Shown here piece by piece: positions 15,319-24,222 of a DNA stretch of 62,237 nt. The number at the start of each line of letters is the position of its first letter. The stretch's first letter is position 1. The stretch spans positions 1 through 62,237 of the forward strand of contig JALHSZ010000020.1 in NCBI GenBank assembly GCA_022865485.1, given 5' to 3'. A model generated the notes under the pieces. That model did not search any database and was not told the DNA's origin. It saw only the letters and a list, made by a program, of their open reading frames with translations. Made by a program: the position numbers and the translations under genes. Source of the DNA: Dehalococcoidales bacterium. GTDB taxonomy: Bacteria > Chloroflexota > Dehalococcoidia > Dehalococcoidales > BS750m-G39.

Positions 15319-16690
15319 TCTTGGCTCCGAGCGATTTCTTGGCGGCAGCTAAAGCCTTAGCCACCCGTTTGGGGGCGGTGCCGCCGATAACGTCGCGGGC
15401 GGCGAGTGATGATTCTATCGTTATAGAAAAGACGTCGTCTTGGAACAGGGGGGAGAACTTTTTGTATTCGGCCAGGGTGAGCCCGGAGAGGGGTTTATTC
15501 TTTTCTATAGCGTAGCTCACCAGCTTGGCTACCGCCTCGTGGGCGGCGCGGAAAGGCTTGCCCTTTTTGACCAGATAATCGGCCAGGTCGGTGGCCAGAA
15601 TATAGCCACTGTCAAGGGCTCGACGGGCGTTTTCGGCATTTACTTTAACGGTCTTGAGCATGCCGGTGAAGACCTCAAGGGTGGAGAGCAGCGTTTCCAC
15701 ACTGTCGAAGAGGGCTTCTTTATCTTCCTGCAGGTCGCGGTTATAGGCGAGGGGCAGGGCTTTCATCGTGGTCAGCTGCGCCATGAGGTTGCCGTAGACC
15801 CGACCCGTCTTGCCCCGCGCCAGCTCGGCGACATCGGGGTTCTTCTTCTGGGGCATGATGCTGGAGCCGGTGGCGTAAGCATCGTCGAGCTCGATGAAAT
15901 TAAACTCGGCGGAGGACCAGAGGACAAGCTCCTCGGCTAATCTCGAGAGATGCATCATGCAGAAGCTCGCCGCCGCCTGGTATTCCAGGACGAAGTCCCT
16001 ATCCGAGACGGCATCCAGGCTGTTACGGCTTATGGCATCGAAGCCGAGCTCTTTGGCGACAAACTCACGGTCGATATCGTAGGCGACGCCAGCCAGTGCG
16101 CCGCTGCCCAGGGGCATGACATCGGTGCGCTTAAAGCAATCGCTAAAGCGCTCGCTATCGCGGCTTAGCATCTCGAAATAGGCTAAAAGATGGTGCGCCA
16201 GCAGGACGGGCTGCGCCGTCTGGAGGTGGGTATAGCCGGGGATGACGACCGCTTCGTTGGCTTCGGCCAGGGTGATAATTACCCGCTGCAGCTCTTCGAG
16301 CTGAGCCAGCGTGGTGGTGATGGCGTCGCGGCTAAAGAGGCGCAGGTCGAGAGCCACCTGGTCGTTGCGGGAACGGGCAGTATGGAGCTTGCCCCCCACC
16401 TCCCCAATCATTTCGATGAGGCGGGCTTCGATATTCATGTGGATGTCTTCCAGCTCCGACCGGAAGGTAAACTCGCCCTGCTCTATCTCGCGCTGAATCG
16501 CCGTCAATCCGTTGACGATAGTTTCGGCGTCTTTATCGGGGATGATGCCCTGCTTGGCCAGCATGCGGGCGTGGGCGATACTGCCGGCGATGTCATAGGG
16601 ATAGAGACGCCAGTCGAAGGGAACGGAGGTGGTGTAGGCGTTTACCAGTTTATCCGCCTTTTTCTTAAAGCGACCTCTTATATGGCTCAT
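15311..16690 (-). CDS. argH: Argininosuccinate lyase
   Basis: A 459-residue member of the fumarase/aspartase superfamily that splits argininosuccinate into arginine and fumarate. TARSRNDQ at 104-111, PGYTHLQTAQP at about 151 and the signature loop GSSIMPQKKNPD at 275-286, with the catalytic serine, are all present. It overlaps argG by four bases (ATGA) and rpe by eight. Confidence 0.97.
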   Translation of the reverse strand: MSHIRGRFKKKADKLVNAYTTSVPFDWRLYPYDIAGSIAHARMLAKQGIIPDKDAETIVNGLTAIQREIEQGEFTFRSELEDIHMNIEARLIEMIGEVGGKLHTARSRNDQVALDLRLFSRDAITTTLAQLEELQRVIITLAEANEAVVIPGYTHLQTAQPVLLAHHLLAYFEMLSRDSERFSDCFKRTDVMPLGSGALAGVAYDIDREFVAKELGFDAISRNSLDAVSDRDFVLEYQAAASFCMMHLSRLAEELVLWSSAEFNFIELDDAYATGSSIMPQKKNPDVAELARGKTGRVYGNLMAQLTTMKALPLAYNRDLQEDKEALFDSVETLLSTLEVFTGMLKTVKVNAENARRALDSGYILATDLADYLVKKGKPFRAAHEAVAKLVSYAIEKNKPLSGLTLAEYKKFSPLFQDDVFSITIESSLAARDVIGGTAPKRVAKALAAAKKSLGAKSG

Positions 16691-17901
16691 ATCAGCCTTC
16701 CTTTTGTTTTTTTGCCCTGCACCCGCGCCTGTATACGGGCGGGCAGCCCCCAGAGTTGAATGAAGCCGGCGGCGGCGCTCTGGTCGAAAATATCTCCCTT
16801 ATCGTAGGTAGCCAGCTCGTGGCGGTAGAGGGAATAGGGGGACTTTCGCCCCACCACCGTGGAGCTTCCCTTGAACAGCTTGAGCCTGACCGTGCCGGTA
16901 ACATAGCGCTGGGAGGACTCTATGTAAGCCGTCAGGTCTTCCCGGAACGAGGTGAACCAGAGGCCGTTATAGACCAGGTCGGCGTATTCGGCGGAGACCA
17001 GCTGCTTGAAGCGCAGCTGCTCCTTGGATAAGCAAAGCGACTCCAGGGCGCGGTGCGCCTGAATCAGGAGGAGGGCGGCGGGGGCTTCGTAGACCTCGCG
17101 CGACTTGATGCCGACGACTCTATCTTCGATATGGTCGATTTTTCCGATACCGTGCTTGCCGGCCAGGTCGCTGGCCTGCTGGACGAGGAGAATTCCATCC
17201 ATTTTGCGCCCGTTGACGGCCACGGGTATGCCCTTATTAAACTCGATTTCGACGTATTCGGCTTTGTCGGGGGTTTTTGTCACCGGTTTTACCCAGATGA
17301 AGGCGTCTTCGGGGGGCTCGGCCCAGGGGTCTTCCATGACGCCGCACTCGATGCTGCGACCCCAGAGGTTCTGGTCTATGGAGTAGGGGCTTTCCGCCGT
17401 AACGGGGAGGGGGATGCCGTGACGCTTGGCGTAATCGATGGTTTCGTCGCGGGTCATCTCCCAGTCGCGGGCGGGGGCTAGAATCTTAAGCTCGGGAGCC
17501 AGCCCCGCCACGCTGACATCGAAGCGCACCTGGTCGTTGCCCTTGCCCGTGCTGCCGTGGGCGACGGATTTCGCCCCTTCCTTGAGGGCGGCCTCCACCA
17601 GCAGCTTAGCCATCAGCGGACGGGCTAAAGCCGTGGCCAGGGGGTATCGCCCCTGGTACATCGCGTTCGCCTTGAGGGCGGGGAAGACGAAGTCGTTGAT
17701 GAACGCCTTTTTGGCGTCGGCGACCACCGCCTTGACCGCGCCCAGTTTCAACGCCTTTTCCCGGATGGCGGGGAAATCGGGCTCGTTGCCGACATCGACG
17801 CTGAAGGCGATAACGTCCAGGTTGTATTTTTCCTGCAGCCACTTGATGGCTACCGAGGTATCCACGCCGCCGCTATAAGCGAGCACTACTTTATCAGCCA
17901 C
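16687..17901 (-). CDS. argG: Argininosuccinate synthase
   Basis: A 404-residue ATP-dependent ligase joining citrulline and aspartate. The N-terminal PP-loop reads AYSGGVDTS (residues 8-16), HGSTGKGNDQVRF is the second substrate-binding segment, and ENLWG-type text appears as QNLWGRSIE. The start is GTG with GGAGGTGAG upstream. It is followed by argH in a four-base overlap and preceded by the hydrolase at 17918. Confidence 0.97.
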   Translation of the reverse strand: MADKVVLAYSGGVDTSVAIKWLQEKYNLDVIAFSVDVGNEPDFPAIREKALKLGAVKAVVADAKKAFINDFVFPALKANAMYQGRYPLATALARPLMAKLLVEAALKEGAKSVAHGSTGKGNDQVRFDVSVAGLAPELKILAPARDWEMTRDETIDYAKRHGIPLPVTAESPYSIDQNLWGRSIECGVMEDPWAEPPEDAFIWVKPVTKTPDKAEYVEIEFNKGIPVAVNGRKMDGILLVQQASDLAGKHGIGKIDHIEDRVVGIKSREVYEAPAALLLIQAHRALESLCLSKEQLRFKQLVSAEYADLVYNGLWFTSFREDLTAYIESSQRYVTGTVRLKLFKGSSTVVGRKSPYSLYRHELATYDKGDIFDQSAAAGFIQLWGLPARIQARVQGKKTKGRLI

Positions 17902-17917
17902 ACCTCACCTCCGTTAA

Positions 17918-18832
17918 CTAATAGGCTATTTCTTCCGGGGCAAAGTTCTCCCTCAAGAATTCGGTGATTTGAGAACGGACCACGGGATATTGCCACCAGT
18001 AGTCGTGCCCCGGGGCGACCACGATGTGGGGTCCGGTGCCGTAGTCCGCCGTAGGCTTGAGCACGCCGAACCACTTTTCATAGCAGCCAAGGATGAAATC
18101 GAAACCGTTGCCATAGCTGAGGGTATCGACGGAGACACCGTTGCCCATCATTATCAGCGACCTTTCCTTCGTAATCGTTTCGTGCCAGAAGGGGGGGCCG
18201 GCCTGGATGCTATAGACGCGGGGGTTATCGCCCATTATGACCATGGCGCTGTCGATGATGACCGCCCCCGTGCTCTCCCCTGCCAGGATAACCCTGATGT
18301 CGGGGAGGTGGTCGGTAAGAAACTCGGTGCGGGCGGCTAAGACCTCCGCCTTGGAGCGGTAGCCGATTAAACTCTCCCAGAACTCGTCCAGGCGCCCCTT
18401 AAAGTCGGGCGTCGCCCGCAGGTAGTCCAGGCTCACCGAGGTGTAGTTCCAGGTCGCCAGCTCGGCGTCGATGCCCTCGAAGATGCCCCACCAGCCCGGT
18501 GATTCCTCGAGCAGGTTCCAGCCCCAGCCACCGGAGTTGAAGACGAGAACGAAGTCGTGGTCCTTAGCCTCGGCGTAAGACGCCAGCAGCTGAGCGGCAA
18601 AGTCCCGGCACTTGGCTTCGTCGTCGCCGAAGATTTCGGCGGCGACCTCGCTGGCGTCGTCAATGACCGATGGCGGCACCTCCGCAACGTCATAAGCCAG
18701 CAGGGGCTGACCCCCGGTGCCGATTTCGGAGGTGACTCCCATTTCGATATAGGAGGCAACCATCACTGCCATAACGACCACCAGCGCCACGAACAGGGCT
18801 AGGGTTATCCCCAGCCAATAAATCTTGCGCAA
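17918..18832 (-). CDS. Membrane-anchored alpha/beta-hydrolase-like protein
   Basis: A 304-residue protein with one N-terminal membrane segment (about 8-28) and a large outside domain. GESTG at 185-189 looks like a nucleophile elbow with S187. D236 and H276 (in APGHDYWW) are candidates for the rest of a catalytic triad, in the right order for an alpha/beta hydrolase. No substrate can be named. It sits inside the arginine operon, between argD (16 bases upstream) and argG (16 bases downstream), on the same strand; no arginine-related role is obvious, so this may be a passenger. Confidence 0.65.
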   Translation of the reverse strand: MRKIYWLGITLALFVALVVVMAVMVASYIEMGVTSEIGTGGQPLLAYDVAEVPPSVIDDASEVAAEIFGDDEAKCRDFAAQLLASYAEAKDHDFVLVFNSGGWGWNLLEESPGWWGIFEGIDAELATWNYTSVSLDYLRATPDFKGRLDEFWESLIGYRSKAEVLAARTEFLTDHLPDIRVILAGESTGAVIIDSAMVIMGDNPRVYSIQAGPPFWHETITKERSLIMMGNGVSVDTLSYGNGFDFILGCYEKWFGVLKPTADYGTGPHIVVAPGHDYWWQYPVVRSQITEFLRENFAPEEIAY

Positions 18833-18848
18833 CTTAAAACCTTAATTT

Positions 18849-20051
18849 TTATCCTTTAGCTACACCGGACAGGGCGCCGTCCAGAATGCCCAGCGCCTCA
18901 TCGACCTCCCCGTTGCCGATGATGAGGGGAGGCATAAAGCGGATGGCGTTGGGTTTGAGCTGGTTGACCAGTAAGCCTTTTTTAAGGCAGTCCATCACCA
19001 GCGACGGGGCGATATCACTCTTGAACTCCGCCGCCACCAGCAGCCCCCGACCCCGCACCTCGGTGATGAAGGGGAATTTCGCTTTCAGTTTTGCCAAGCC
19101 CTGAATGAGATAGCTGCCCACCGTCTTTACCCTGCCAGGGATATCGTTATCGATAACGAATTTCAGGGTGGCGTAGCCCGCGGCGCAAGCCAGGGGGTTG
19201 CCGCCGAAGGTGGAGCCGTGCTCACCGGGGGCGAACACCGACGCCTTATCCTTGGCTAGAATAGCCCCGATAGCCACGCCGCTGCCCAGGCCCTTAGCCA
19301 GGGTCATTATATCAGGTTCGACACCATATTGCTCATAGGCAAAGAGGCTGCCCGTCCGGCCGATGCCGGTCTGAATCTCGTCCAGGATGAGCAGGATGCC
19401 CTTCTGGTCGCACCAGGCGCGCACCTCAGACAGGTAGCCGTCATCGGGCAGGTTGACCCCGCCCTCGCCCTGTATGGGTTCTATCATGACGGCGCAGGTG
19501 TGCCCGGTGGTCGCCGACTTGATGGCGCCGATGCTGTTATATTTCACGTTGACGAAACCGGCGGGGAGGGGGGAAAAGGGCTTCTGGAATTGTTCCTGCC
19601 CGGTAGCCGCCACCATAGCCAGGGTGCGGCCGTGAAAGGAGCCCAGCGCGGTGATAATCTCGTAGGCGCCGTCCAGTTTGAGCTGACCGTAGCGGCGGGC
19701 GAGCTTGATTGCCGCTTCATTAGCCTCGGCGCCGCTGTTGCCGAAGAAGACCTTGTCCAGGCAGCTGTTTTCGACCAGGAGTTGAGCCAGGCGGAGCTGG
19801 GGGACGGTATAGAACTGGTTGGAGGCATGGATGAGCAGCTGAGCCTGCTCGGTGATTGCCTTAACTACGATGGGGTGGCAGTGCCCCAGGCTGTTGACCG
19901 CCCAGCCGCCGACGAAGTCGAGGTATTCGCGTCCTTCTTCATCCCAGACGCGCGCGCCCTTGCCCCTGACGATGGTCAGGGGCAGGCGTTCGGTAACGTG
20001 CATGATGTATCGGCTTTCCAGCGTCGGCCAGTCGGTCATCTTGGTCTCCAT
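18849..20051 (-). CDS. argD: Acetylornithine aminotransferase
   Basis: A 400-residue class III aminotransferase using pyridoxal phosphate. It makes N-acetylornithine from N-acetylglutamate semialdehyde. FFGNSGAEANEAAIKLAR (about 102-119), LDEIQTGIGRTG with the cofactor aspartate, and the Schiff-base K253 in LAKGLGSG are clear. It lies six bases after argB in the same operon. A role in lysine synthesis as well is possible. Confidence 0.95.
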   Translation of the reverse strand: METKMTDWPTLESRYIMHVTERLPLTIVRGKGARVWDEEGREYLDFVGGWAVNSLGHCHPIVVKAITEQAQLLIHASNQFYTVPQLRLAQLLVENSCLDKVFFGNSGAEANEAAIKLARRYGQLKLDGAYEIITALGSFHGRTLAMVAATGQEQFQKPFSPLPAGFVNVKYNSIGAIKSATTGHTCAVMIEPIQGEGGVNLPDDGYLSEVRAWCDQKGILLILDEIQTGIGRTGSLFAYEQYGVEPDIMTLAKGLGSGVAIGAILAKDKASVFAPGEHGSTFGGNPLACAAGYATLKFVIDNDIPGRVKTVGSYLIQGLAKLKAKFPFITEVRGRGLLVAAEFKSDIAPSLVMDCLKKGLLVNQLKPNAIRFMPPLIIGNGEVDEALGILDGALSGVAKG

Positions 20052-20057
20052 AATATA

Positions 20058-20843
20058 CTACTTTTTTATAGTTGTGCCGGTGCCCTTACCCTGAATCTCG
20101 TTGAGCAGGGCGTGGGGCTGCCTGCCGTCTATTATGATACACGCCGAAGAAGCGCCCGACAAGGCTTTGAGGCAGGCTTTGACCTTGGGAATCATGCCCC
20201 CCGAAGCCGTGCCCGCCGCCATCAGCGCCTCGGCTTCGGCAGCGGAGAGGCGGGGCAATAGATTGCCCTGCTGGTCGCAGATACCGACGACATCGGTGAG
20301 GAAGATAAGCTTTTCGGCACCGATAGCGGCGGCAATCTCGCCAGCGACGGTATCGGCGTTGATGTTAAGCACCCTGGGGGCTTTGGGCGGCTTTTCGCCC
20401 GTATTGAGGCTGACCGGAGCCACCACCGGGACATAGCCCGCTTTGAGCAATGCCTGGAGGGGGGCGGGGTTTACCTTCACCACCTCGCCGATATAGCCCA
20501 GCTTTTTATGCTTAATCTTGCCCTGGATGAAAGCCCCGTCCACGCCACTGATGCCCACCGCCAGCCCGCCCAGGGCGTCGATATCAGCCACGATTTCCTT
20601 GTTGACCACGCCCGCCAGCACCGAGACTACCACCTCAAGGGTGGCTTCGTCGGTGACGCGCTCGCCGTCGATAAACTCGGTGGCGATGCCGCGCTGCTCC
20701 AGCCATTTAGTTATCATCTTGCCGCCGCCGTGGACGACGACCACCGACCAGCCCTGCTGCCGGAGGGAGACGATGTCTTCCAGAGTGGTATCGTGGTTGC
20801 CCAGGGTGGCGCCGCCGAGCTTGACTACAATAACCTTGCCCAT
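20058..20843 (-). CDS. argB: Acetylglutamate kinase
   Basis: A 261-residue amino-acid kinase that phosphorylates N-acetylglutamate. KLGGATL near the start and VVVHGGGKMITKWL (about 35-48) are the ATP and substrate sites; ININADTVAGEIA-type text appears as NINADTVAGEIAAA, and GGMIPKVKACLKAL is the C-terminal signature. No long N-terminal helix is present, so strong arginine feedback inhibition is less likely. Between argJ and argD. Confidence 0.95.
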   Translation of the reverse strand: MGKVIVVKLGGATLGNHDTTLEDIVSLRQQGWSVVVVHGGGKMITKWLEQRGIATEFIDGERVTDEATLEVVVSVLAGVVNKEIVADIDALGGLAVGISGVDGAFIQGKIKHKKLGYIGEVVKVNPAPLQALLKAGYVPVVAPVSLNTGEKPPKAPRVLNINADTVAGEIAAAIGAEKLIFLTDVVGICDQQGNLLPRLSAAEAEALMAAGTASGGMIPKVKACLKALSGASSACIIIDGRQPHALLNEIQGKGTGTTIKK

Positions 20844-20856
20844 TATTAGCCCTTTT

Positions 20857-22056
20857 TTATGTCATATAATGACTATTAATAGTTACATATTCCGGGGACA
20901 GGTCGCAACCCCAGGCGGTGGCTTGCCCGGAGCCGAGGTTGAGGTTGACGCTCAAGGGCACTTCCTTGCCCTTGAGCAGCTTGATGACCGCCGACTTATC
21001 GAAGGGGAGGGGTTTGCCCGCTTTGACCACCACTATTTTGCCGATAGCAAGGTCGAACTTCGATTCTTTTACCTCGACTCCGCTCCGCCCTACCGCCGCC
21101 ATAACGCGCCCCCAGTTGGGGTCGGCGCCGTAAACCGCCGCCTTGACCAGGGAAGAGCCGACCACCGCCCTCGCCGCCGCCCTCGCCTCAAGCTGGCTGG
21201 CGGCACCGGTTACCGTCATTTCGATGAGGCGGGTGGCCCCTTCGCCGTCGCCGGCGAGGCGCTTAGCCAGATAAATACAGAGCTGTTCCAGCGCCCGCTC
21301 GAAGGGGGCGGGGGAAACTTTACCCGCCAGCCCGTTAGCCATCACCAGCACCATATCGTTGGGGCTGGTATCGCCGTCCACGGAAATCATATTGAACGAG
21401 GCGTCCACCGCCTTTTTTAACGCTTTCTGAAGAAATCCTTTCTCGACGGCGGCGTCGGTGGTGATAAAGCCGAGCAGGGTCGCCAGGTCGGGGTGAATCA
21501 TCCCCGAGCCCTTGGCGGCGCCGCCGATGGTGAACTCAACATTTCCGTCTTTGACCCTGACCGCCGCTTCCTTGGGGAAGGTGTCGGTGGTCATGATTGC
21601 CTTTGCCAGCTGGTTGCCGCCGTCGCGAGCCAGAATGATGCGGTCAACGCTGGCCCTTATCTTTTCCATGGGCAGGGGCACGCCGATAACACCGGTGCTC
21701 GCCACCAGGACGTCTTCGGGGGCTACGCCGATGCCCTCGCCGACCAACCCCGCCAGCTCGGCGGCGTCAATAAGCCCCTGCTCGCCGACATAGGCGTTGG
21801 CGCAGCCGCTGTTGACCACCACCGCGCCGAATTTTTCCCGCTCTTTTAATCTCTGCTGGGAGAGGAGGACGGGGGCGGCTTTGAGCTTGTTGGCGGTAAA
21901 GACCGCCGCCGCCAGGCAGGGCGCCTCGGAAAAAAGAACAGCCAGGTCCGGTTTATCGTCGGCTCTCTTGTTTATTCCCGCGCTGGTGGCGCCAGCGAAA
22001 AAACCTTCGGGCGATGTAACCGTGCCCCGGGGAAGGAATTCAATCTCGGCGGCCAT
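20857..22056 (-). CDS. argJ: Bifunctional glutamate N-acetyltransferase/amino-acid acetyltransferase
   Basis: ArgJ transfers acetyl from acetylornithine to glutamate, closing the cyclic arginine pathway. It is made as a precursor that cuts itself before a threonine; here the site is PDLATLLGF with T193 as the nucleophile, after KGSGMIHPD. About 399 residues from the ATG at 22056. The frame is open to 22092, but a promoter (TTGCCT, 17 bases, TATAGT at 22069-22064) places the transcription start at the ATG, so this mRNA is probably leaderless. First gene of the operon argJ, argB, argD, hydrolase, argG, argH, rpe. Confidence 0.95.
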   Translation of the reverse strand: MAAEIEFLPRGTVTSPEGFFAGATSAGINKRADDKPDLAVLFSEAPCLAAAVFTANKLKAAPVLLSQQRLKEREKFGAVVVNSGCANAYVGEQGLIDAAELAGLVGEGIGVAPEDVLVASTGVIGVPLPMEKIRASVDRIILARDGGNQLAKAIMTTDTFPKEAAVRVKDGNVEFTIGGAAKGSGMIHPDLATLLGFITTDAAVEKGFLQKALKKAVDASFNMISVDGDTSPNDMVLVMANGLAGKVSPAPFERALEQLCIYLAKRLAGDGEGATRLIEMTVTGAASQLEARAAARAVVGSSLVKAAVYGADPNWGRVMAAVGRSGVEVKESKFDLAIGKIVVVKAGKPLPFDKSAVIKLLKGKEVPLSVNLNLGSGQATAWGCDLSPEYVTINSHYMT

Positions 22057-22063
22057 TATCCAA

Positions 22064-22092
22064 ACTATACCACACTCCCTATGGGCAGGCAA
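22064..22092 (-). promoter_or_regulatory. Promoter of the arginine operon
   Basis: TTGCCT (22092-22087), 17 bases and TATAGT (22069-22064) on the minus strand. The expected start is 22057-22056, the A of the argJ ATG. No ARG-box-like palindrome was recognised in this short gap. Confidence 0.6.
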
Positions 22093-22138
22093 TGTAGTAT
22101 AATGTAAAAACAGCTACAAAAATCAGGGGGAGAAAGCC

Positions 22139-22702
22139 ATGGAAGCCAAGACGCTCTATTTCGAGAAAGCGGGAATTGAGAATACCGAAACAACGCTCAA
22201 AATCGCCAAAAAGCGGGCGGAGGAGTTGGGCATAAAGACCGTAGTCATCGCCTCGACCGTGGGCGATACCGCGGTAAAGGCTATGGATGTTTTTAAGGGG
22301 TGTAAGGTTATCGTGGTGACGCACGTTGCCGGCATGCGCCAGCCCGACACCCAGGAGTTCGACGAGGAGAACCGCAAGATAGTCGAGTCCAAGGGGGGCA
22401 CTATCCTCACCACCACCCACGCCCTGGGGGGCTTGAGCCGCGCCATGCGCAGCCGGTACAACACCTTTGTCCTGGGGGAGGTAATCGCCGACGCCCTGCG
22501 CATCTTCGGGCAGGGAATCAAGGTGGTCTGCGAGATAACCGCCATGGCCGCCGACGGGGGGCTGGTGCGCACTGACGAGGATATTATCGCTGTCGCCGGC
22601 AGCGGGCGGGGCGCCGACACCGCCGTGGTGCTCAGGCCGGCCAACACCCACGACTTCTTCGACCTCAAGGTTAGAGAGATTCTGTGTAAGCCGAGGTTGT
22701 AA
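22139..22702 (+). CDS. Stand-alone pyruvate kinase C-terminal-like domain protein
   Basis: A 187-residue protein resembling the alpha/beta domain that follows the barrel in pyruvate kinase, without the catalytic barrel. It begins with a pair of helices and shows VIASTVGDTAVKA, VVTHVAGMRQPD and ITTHALGGLSRA-type turns that would make a phosphate-binding site. Such free-standing domains are widespread in anaerobes and archaea and have no settled role; a ligand-sensing job is plausible. The ATG follows GGGGGAG; TATAAT at 22098-22103 is a probable -10. Divergent from argJ. Confidence 0.8.
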   Translation: MEAKTLYFEKAGIENTETTLKIAKKRAEELGIKTVVIASTVGDTAVKAMDVFKGCKVIVVTHVAGMRQPDTQEFDEENRKIVESKGGTILTTTHALGGLSRAMRSRYNTFVLGEVIADALRIFGQGIKVVCEITAMAADGGLVRTDEDIIAVAGSGRGADTAVVLRPANTHDFFDLKVREILCKPRL

Positions 22703-22737
22703 TAAGGAAAAACCATTATTATCGGGATGGATGATAA

Positions 22738-23550
22738 ATGCCGAGACCATTAAAAATCTTAAAAGGTATTATTAAGGAAGACCCCTCTGTTACTAGCGAT
22801 AAAATCAGCAATTTGCTTGGCGAAACCACAGCAATATCTGATGAGGCTCTTACGCATTTAGCAACATGTCTCAGTTTTTTACTCGAGAAAGACCGCGCAA
22901 GCAAAGCTGACCAGAGCATCGTTGATCTCGGAGTTCGCTTTTGGAATGACACCATAGCAGCTAATATACTCATACGCCAGGGGCTTATCCTCAATGCTAT
23001 GATGATGGAGAGAGATGCTATAGAAACTAGAGTTGTAGCAGAATACTTACATGAATATCCAGGAGACGCTGAAGCTTGGCAGAAAGCTGAGTCTTACAAA
23101 GAAAGACGTCGCTTTGGTATAAATGAACTGAAAGATAAGGTGGAAGAGGGTGAAGCCTTGAAAGACATCTGGGATTGGTTATCAAGTTATATTCACCCTA
23201 ATGATAAAGCGAGGCCTGTCTATTCAAAGAGCAGGCCATTTTTCGGACATAATCTATATCTAGGTGGTTTCTATGAACCAATGCCCACAGCTACTTTCTT
23301 CTTGATGCAGTTAGCCATTTGTATCAACTTCTTAGATACTATTTATAACTGGTATAAAGATGATTTGCTATTTCCTGAGGGACTGCCTAAAAAAATAGAG
23401 GTGCTAGAAGAAGCATACCACAAACAAAAGGGTAAACTTGAAGGACGTGCAGATTCAGAGCACCAAAAAATGAAGGGCAAAATAGAAAAAACGAGATTAT
23501 CTAAAGAAGAAATCGTCAAGATGTTCCAGTCCCTTGATACACTGCCTTAG
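22738..23550 (+). CDS. AT-rich orphan protein, all-alpha, possibly HEPN-related
   Basis: A 270-residue soluble, mostly helical protein without signal or membrane signature; no firm family. The middle part (MMMERDAIETRVVAEYLHEY) contains R-X6-H and a second segment LSSYIHPN, which recall DUF5677-like and HEPN-type proteins, but the match is loose. The C-terminal 60 residues are a charged helix rich in K and E. Base composition is far more AT-rich than the genes on either side, which suggests transfer. Only a weak ribosome site (GGATGGATGA) precedes the ATG. Confidence 0.55.
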   Translation: MPRPLKILKGIIKEDPSVTSDKISNLLGETTAISDEALTHLATCLSFLLEKDRASKADQSIVDLGVRFWNDTIAANILIRQGLILNAMMMERDAIETRVVAEYLHEYPGDAEAWQKAESYKERRRFGINELKDKVEEGEALKDIWDWLSSYIHPNDKARPVYSKSRPFFGHNLYLGGFYEPMPTATFFLMQLAICINFLDTIYNWYKDDLLFPEGLPKKIEVLEEAYHKQKGKLEGRADSEHQKMKGKIEKTRLSKEEIVKMFQSLDTLP

Positions 23551-23592
23551 ATAGCTGCCAACTCAAAATATCCCCTCTCTCCCCTTAATCCC

Positions 23593-24198
23593 CTAAAAAG
23601 TGTGCGTCCCGTAGGCGATGGGGGGCGACATAAACTCGGGCGGGTACTCGAACTTCTTAGCCGCCAGCTTCACCATCTGCCGCCCCAGGTCGCGAGCCGC
23701 CTGCTTGCCCTTCTCCAGCTTGTTGACATCGCCCTTAGCCCCGCCGTAAGCGGCGACATAGTTAGCCGGCAGCATGCGGCGGGTGACAATATAGAAATAC
23801 CAGTCCTTTAGAGCATCGACGAGACCGAGGCTGCCGCCGACGACGATAACTCCACCCACCTTATTTGCCAGGTTCCTTTTGGGGTGGCTGAGGGCAAAGG
23901 TACGGTCCATTACCGTCTTCGCCTGAGCAGTCATGGCGTAGAAATATATCGGCGTGCCGAAGATGATGCCGTCGGCGGCTAAGAGCTTTTCGTACAGCTC
24001 CTGCATATCGTCCTTGATGTGGCACTGGCCCTCCTTCATGCAGCTCCAGCAGCCGTCGCAGGGTTGTATGTTCTTGCCCGATACGCTGTAGAGCTCGACC
24101 TCGGCGCCGTCGGCTTTTGCCCCCTGGAGCGCCTCGCCCAGCATAATCTCGGTGTTGCCCTGTTTTCGGGGACTACAGGAAACAGCTAAAATCTTCAT
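23593..24198 (-). CDS. Flavodoxin-fold NAD(P)H-dependent FMN oxidoreductase / iron-sulfur flavoprotein-like
   Basis: A 201-residue flavodoxin-fold protein. SCSPRKQGNTEIML at the start binds the FMN phosphate; GTPIYFYAMTAQAKTVMDR is the second FMN loop. CDGCWSCMKEGQC at about 48-60 is the compact cysteine motif of the iron-sulfur flavoprotein group, suggesting a 4Fe-4S cluster beside FMN. These proteins move electrons in strict anaerobes. It is a single gene 24 bases after mutS. Confidence 0.85.
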   Translation of the reverse strand: MKILAVSCSPRKQGNTEIMLGEALQGAKADGAEVELYSVSGKNIQPCDGCWSCMKEGQCHIKDDMQELYEKLLAADGIIFGTPIYFYAMTAQAKTVMDRTFALSHPKRNLANKVGGVIVVGGSLGLVDALKDWYFYIVTRRMLPANYVAAYGGAKGDVNKLEKGKQAARDLGRQMVKLAAKKFEYPPEFMSPPIAYGTHTF

Positions 24199-24222
24199 CT
24201 CTTTTTTCCTTTCTTTATTTCA

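Noticed and set aside
14653-22056. A complete arginine pathway
   Set aside because: argC and argF are not in the cluster. They must be elsewhere or missing, so the cluster is called partial.
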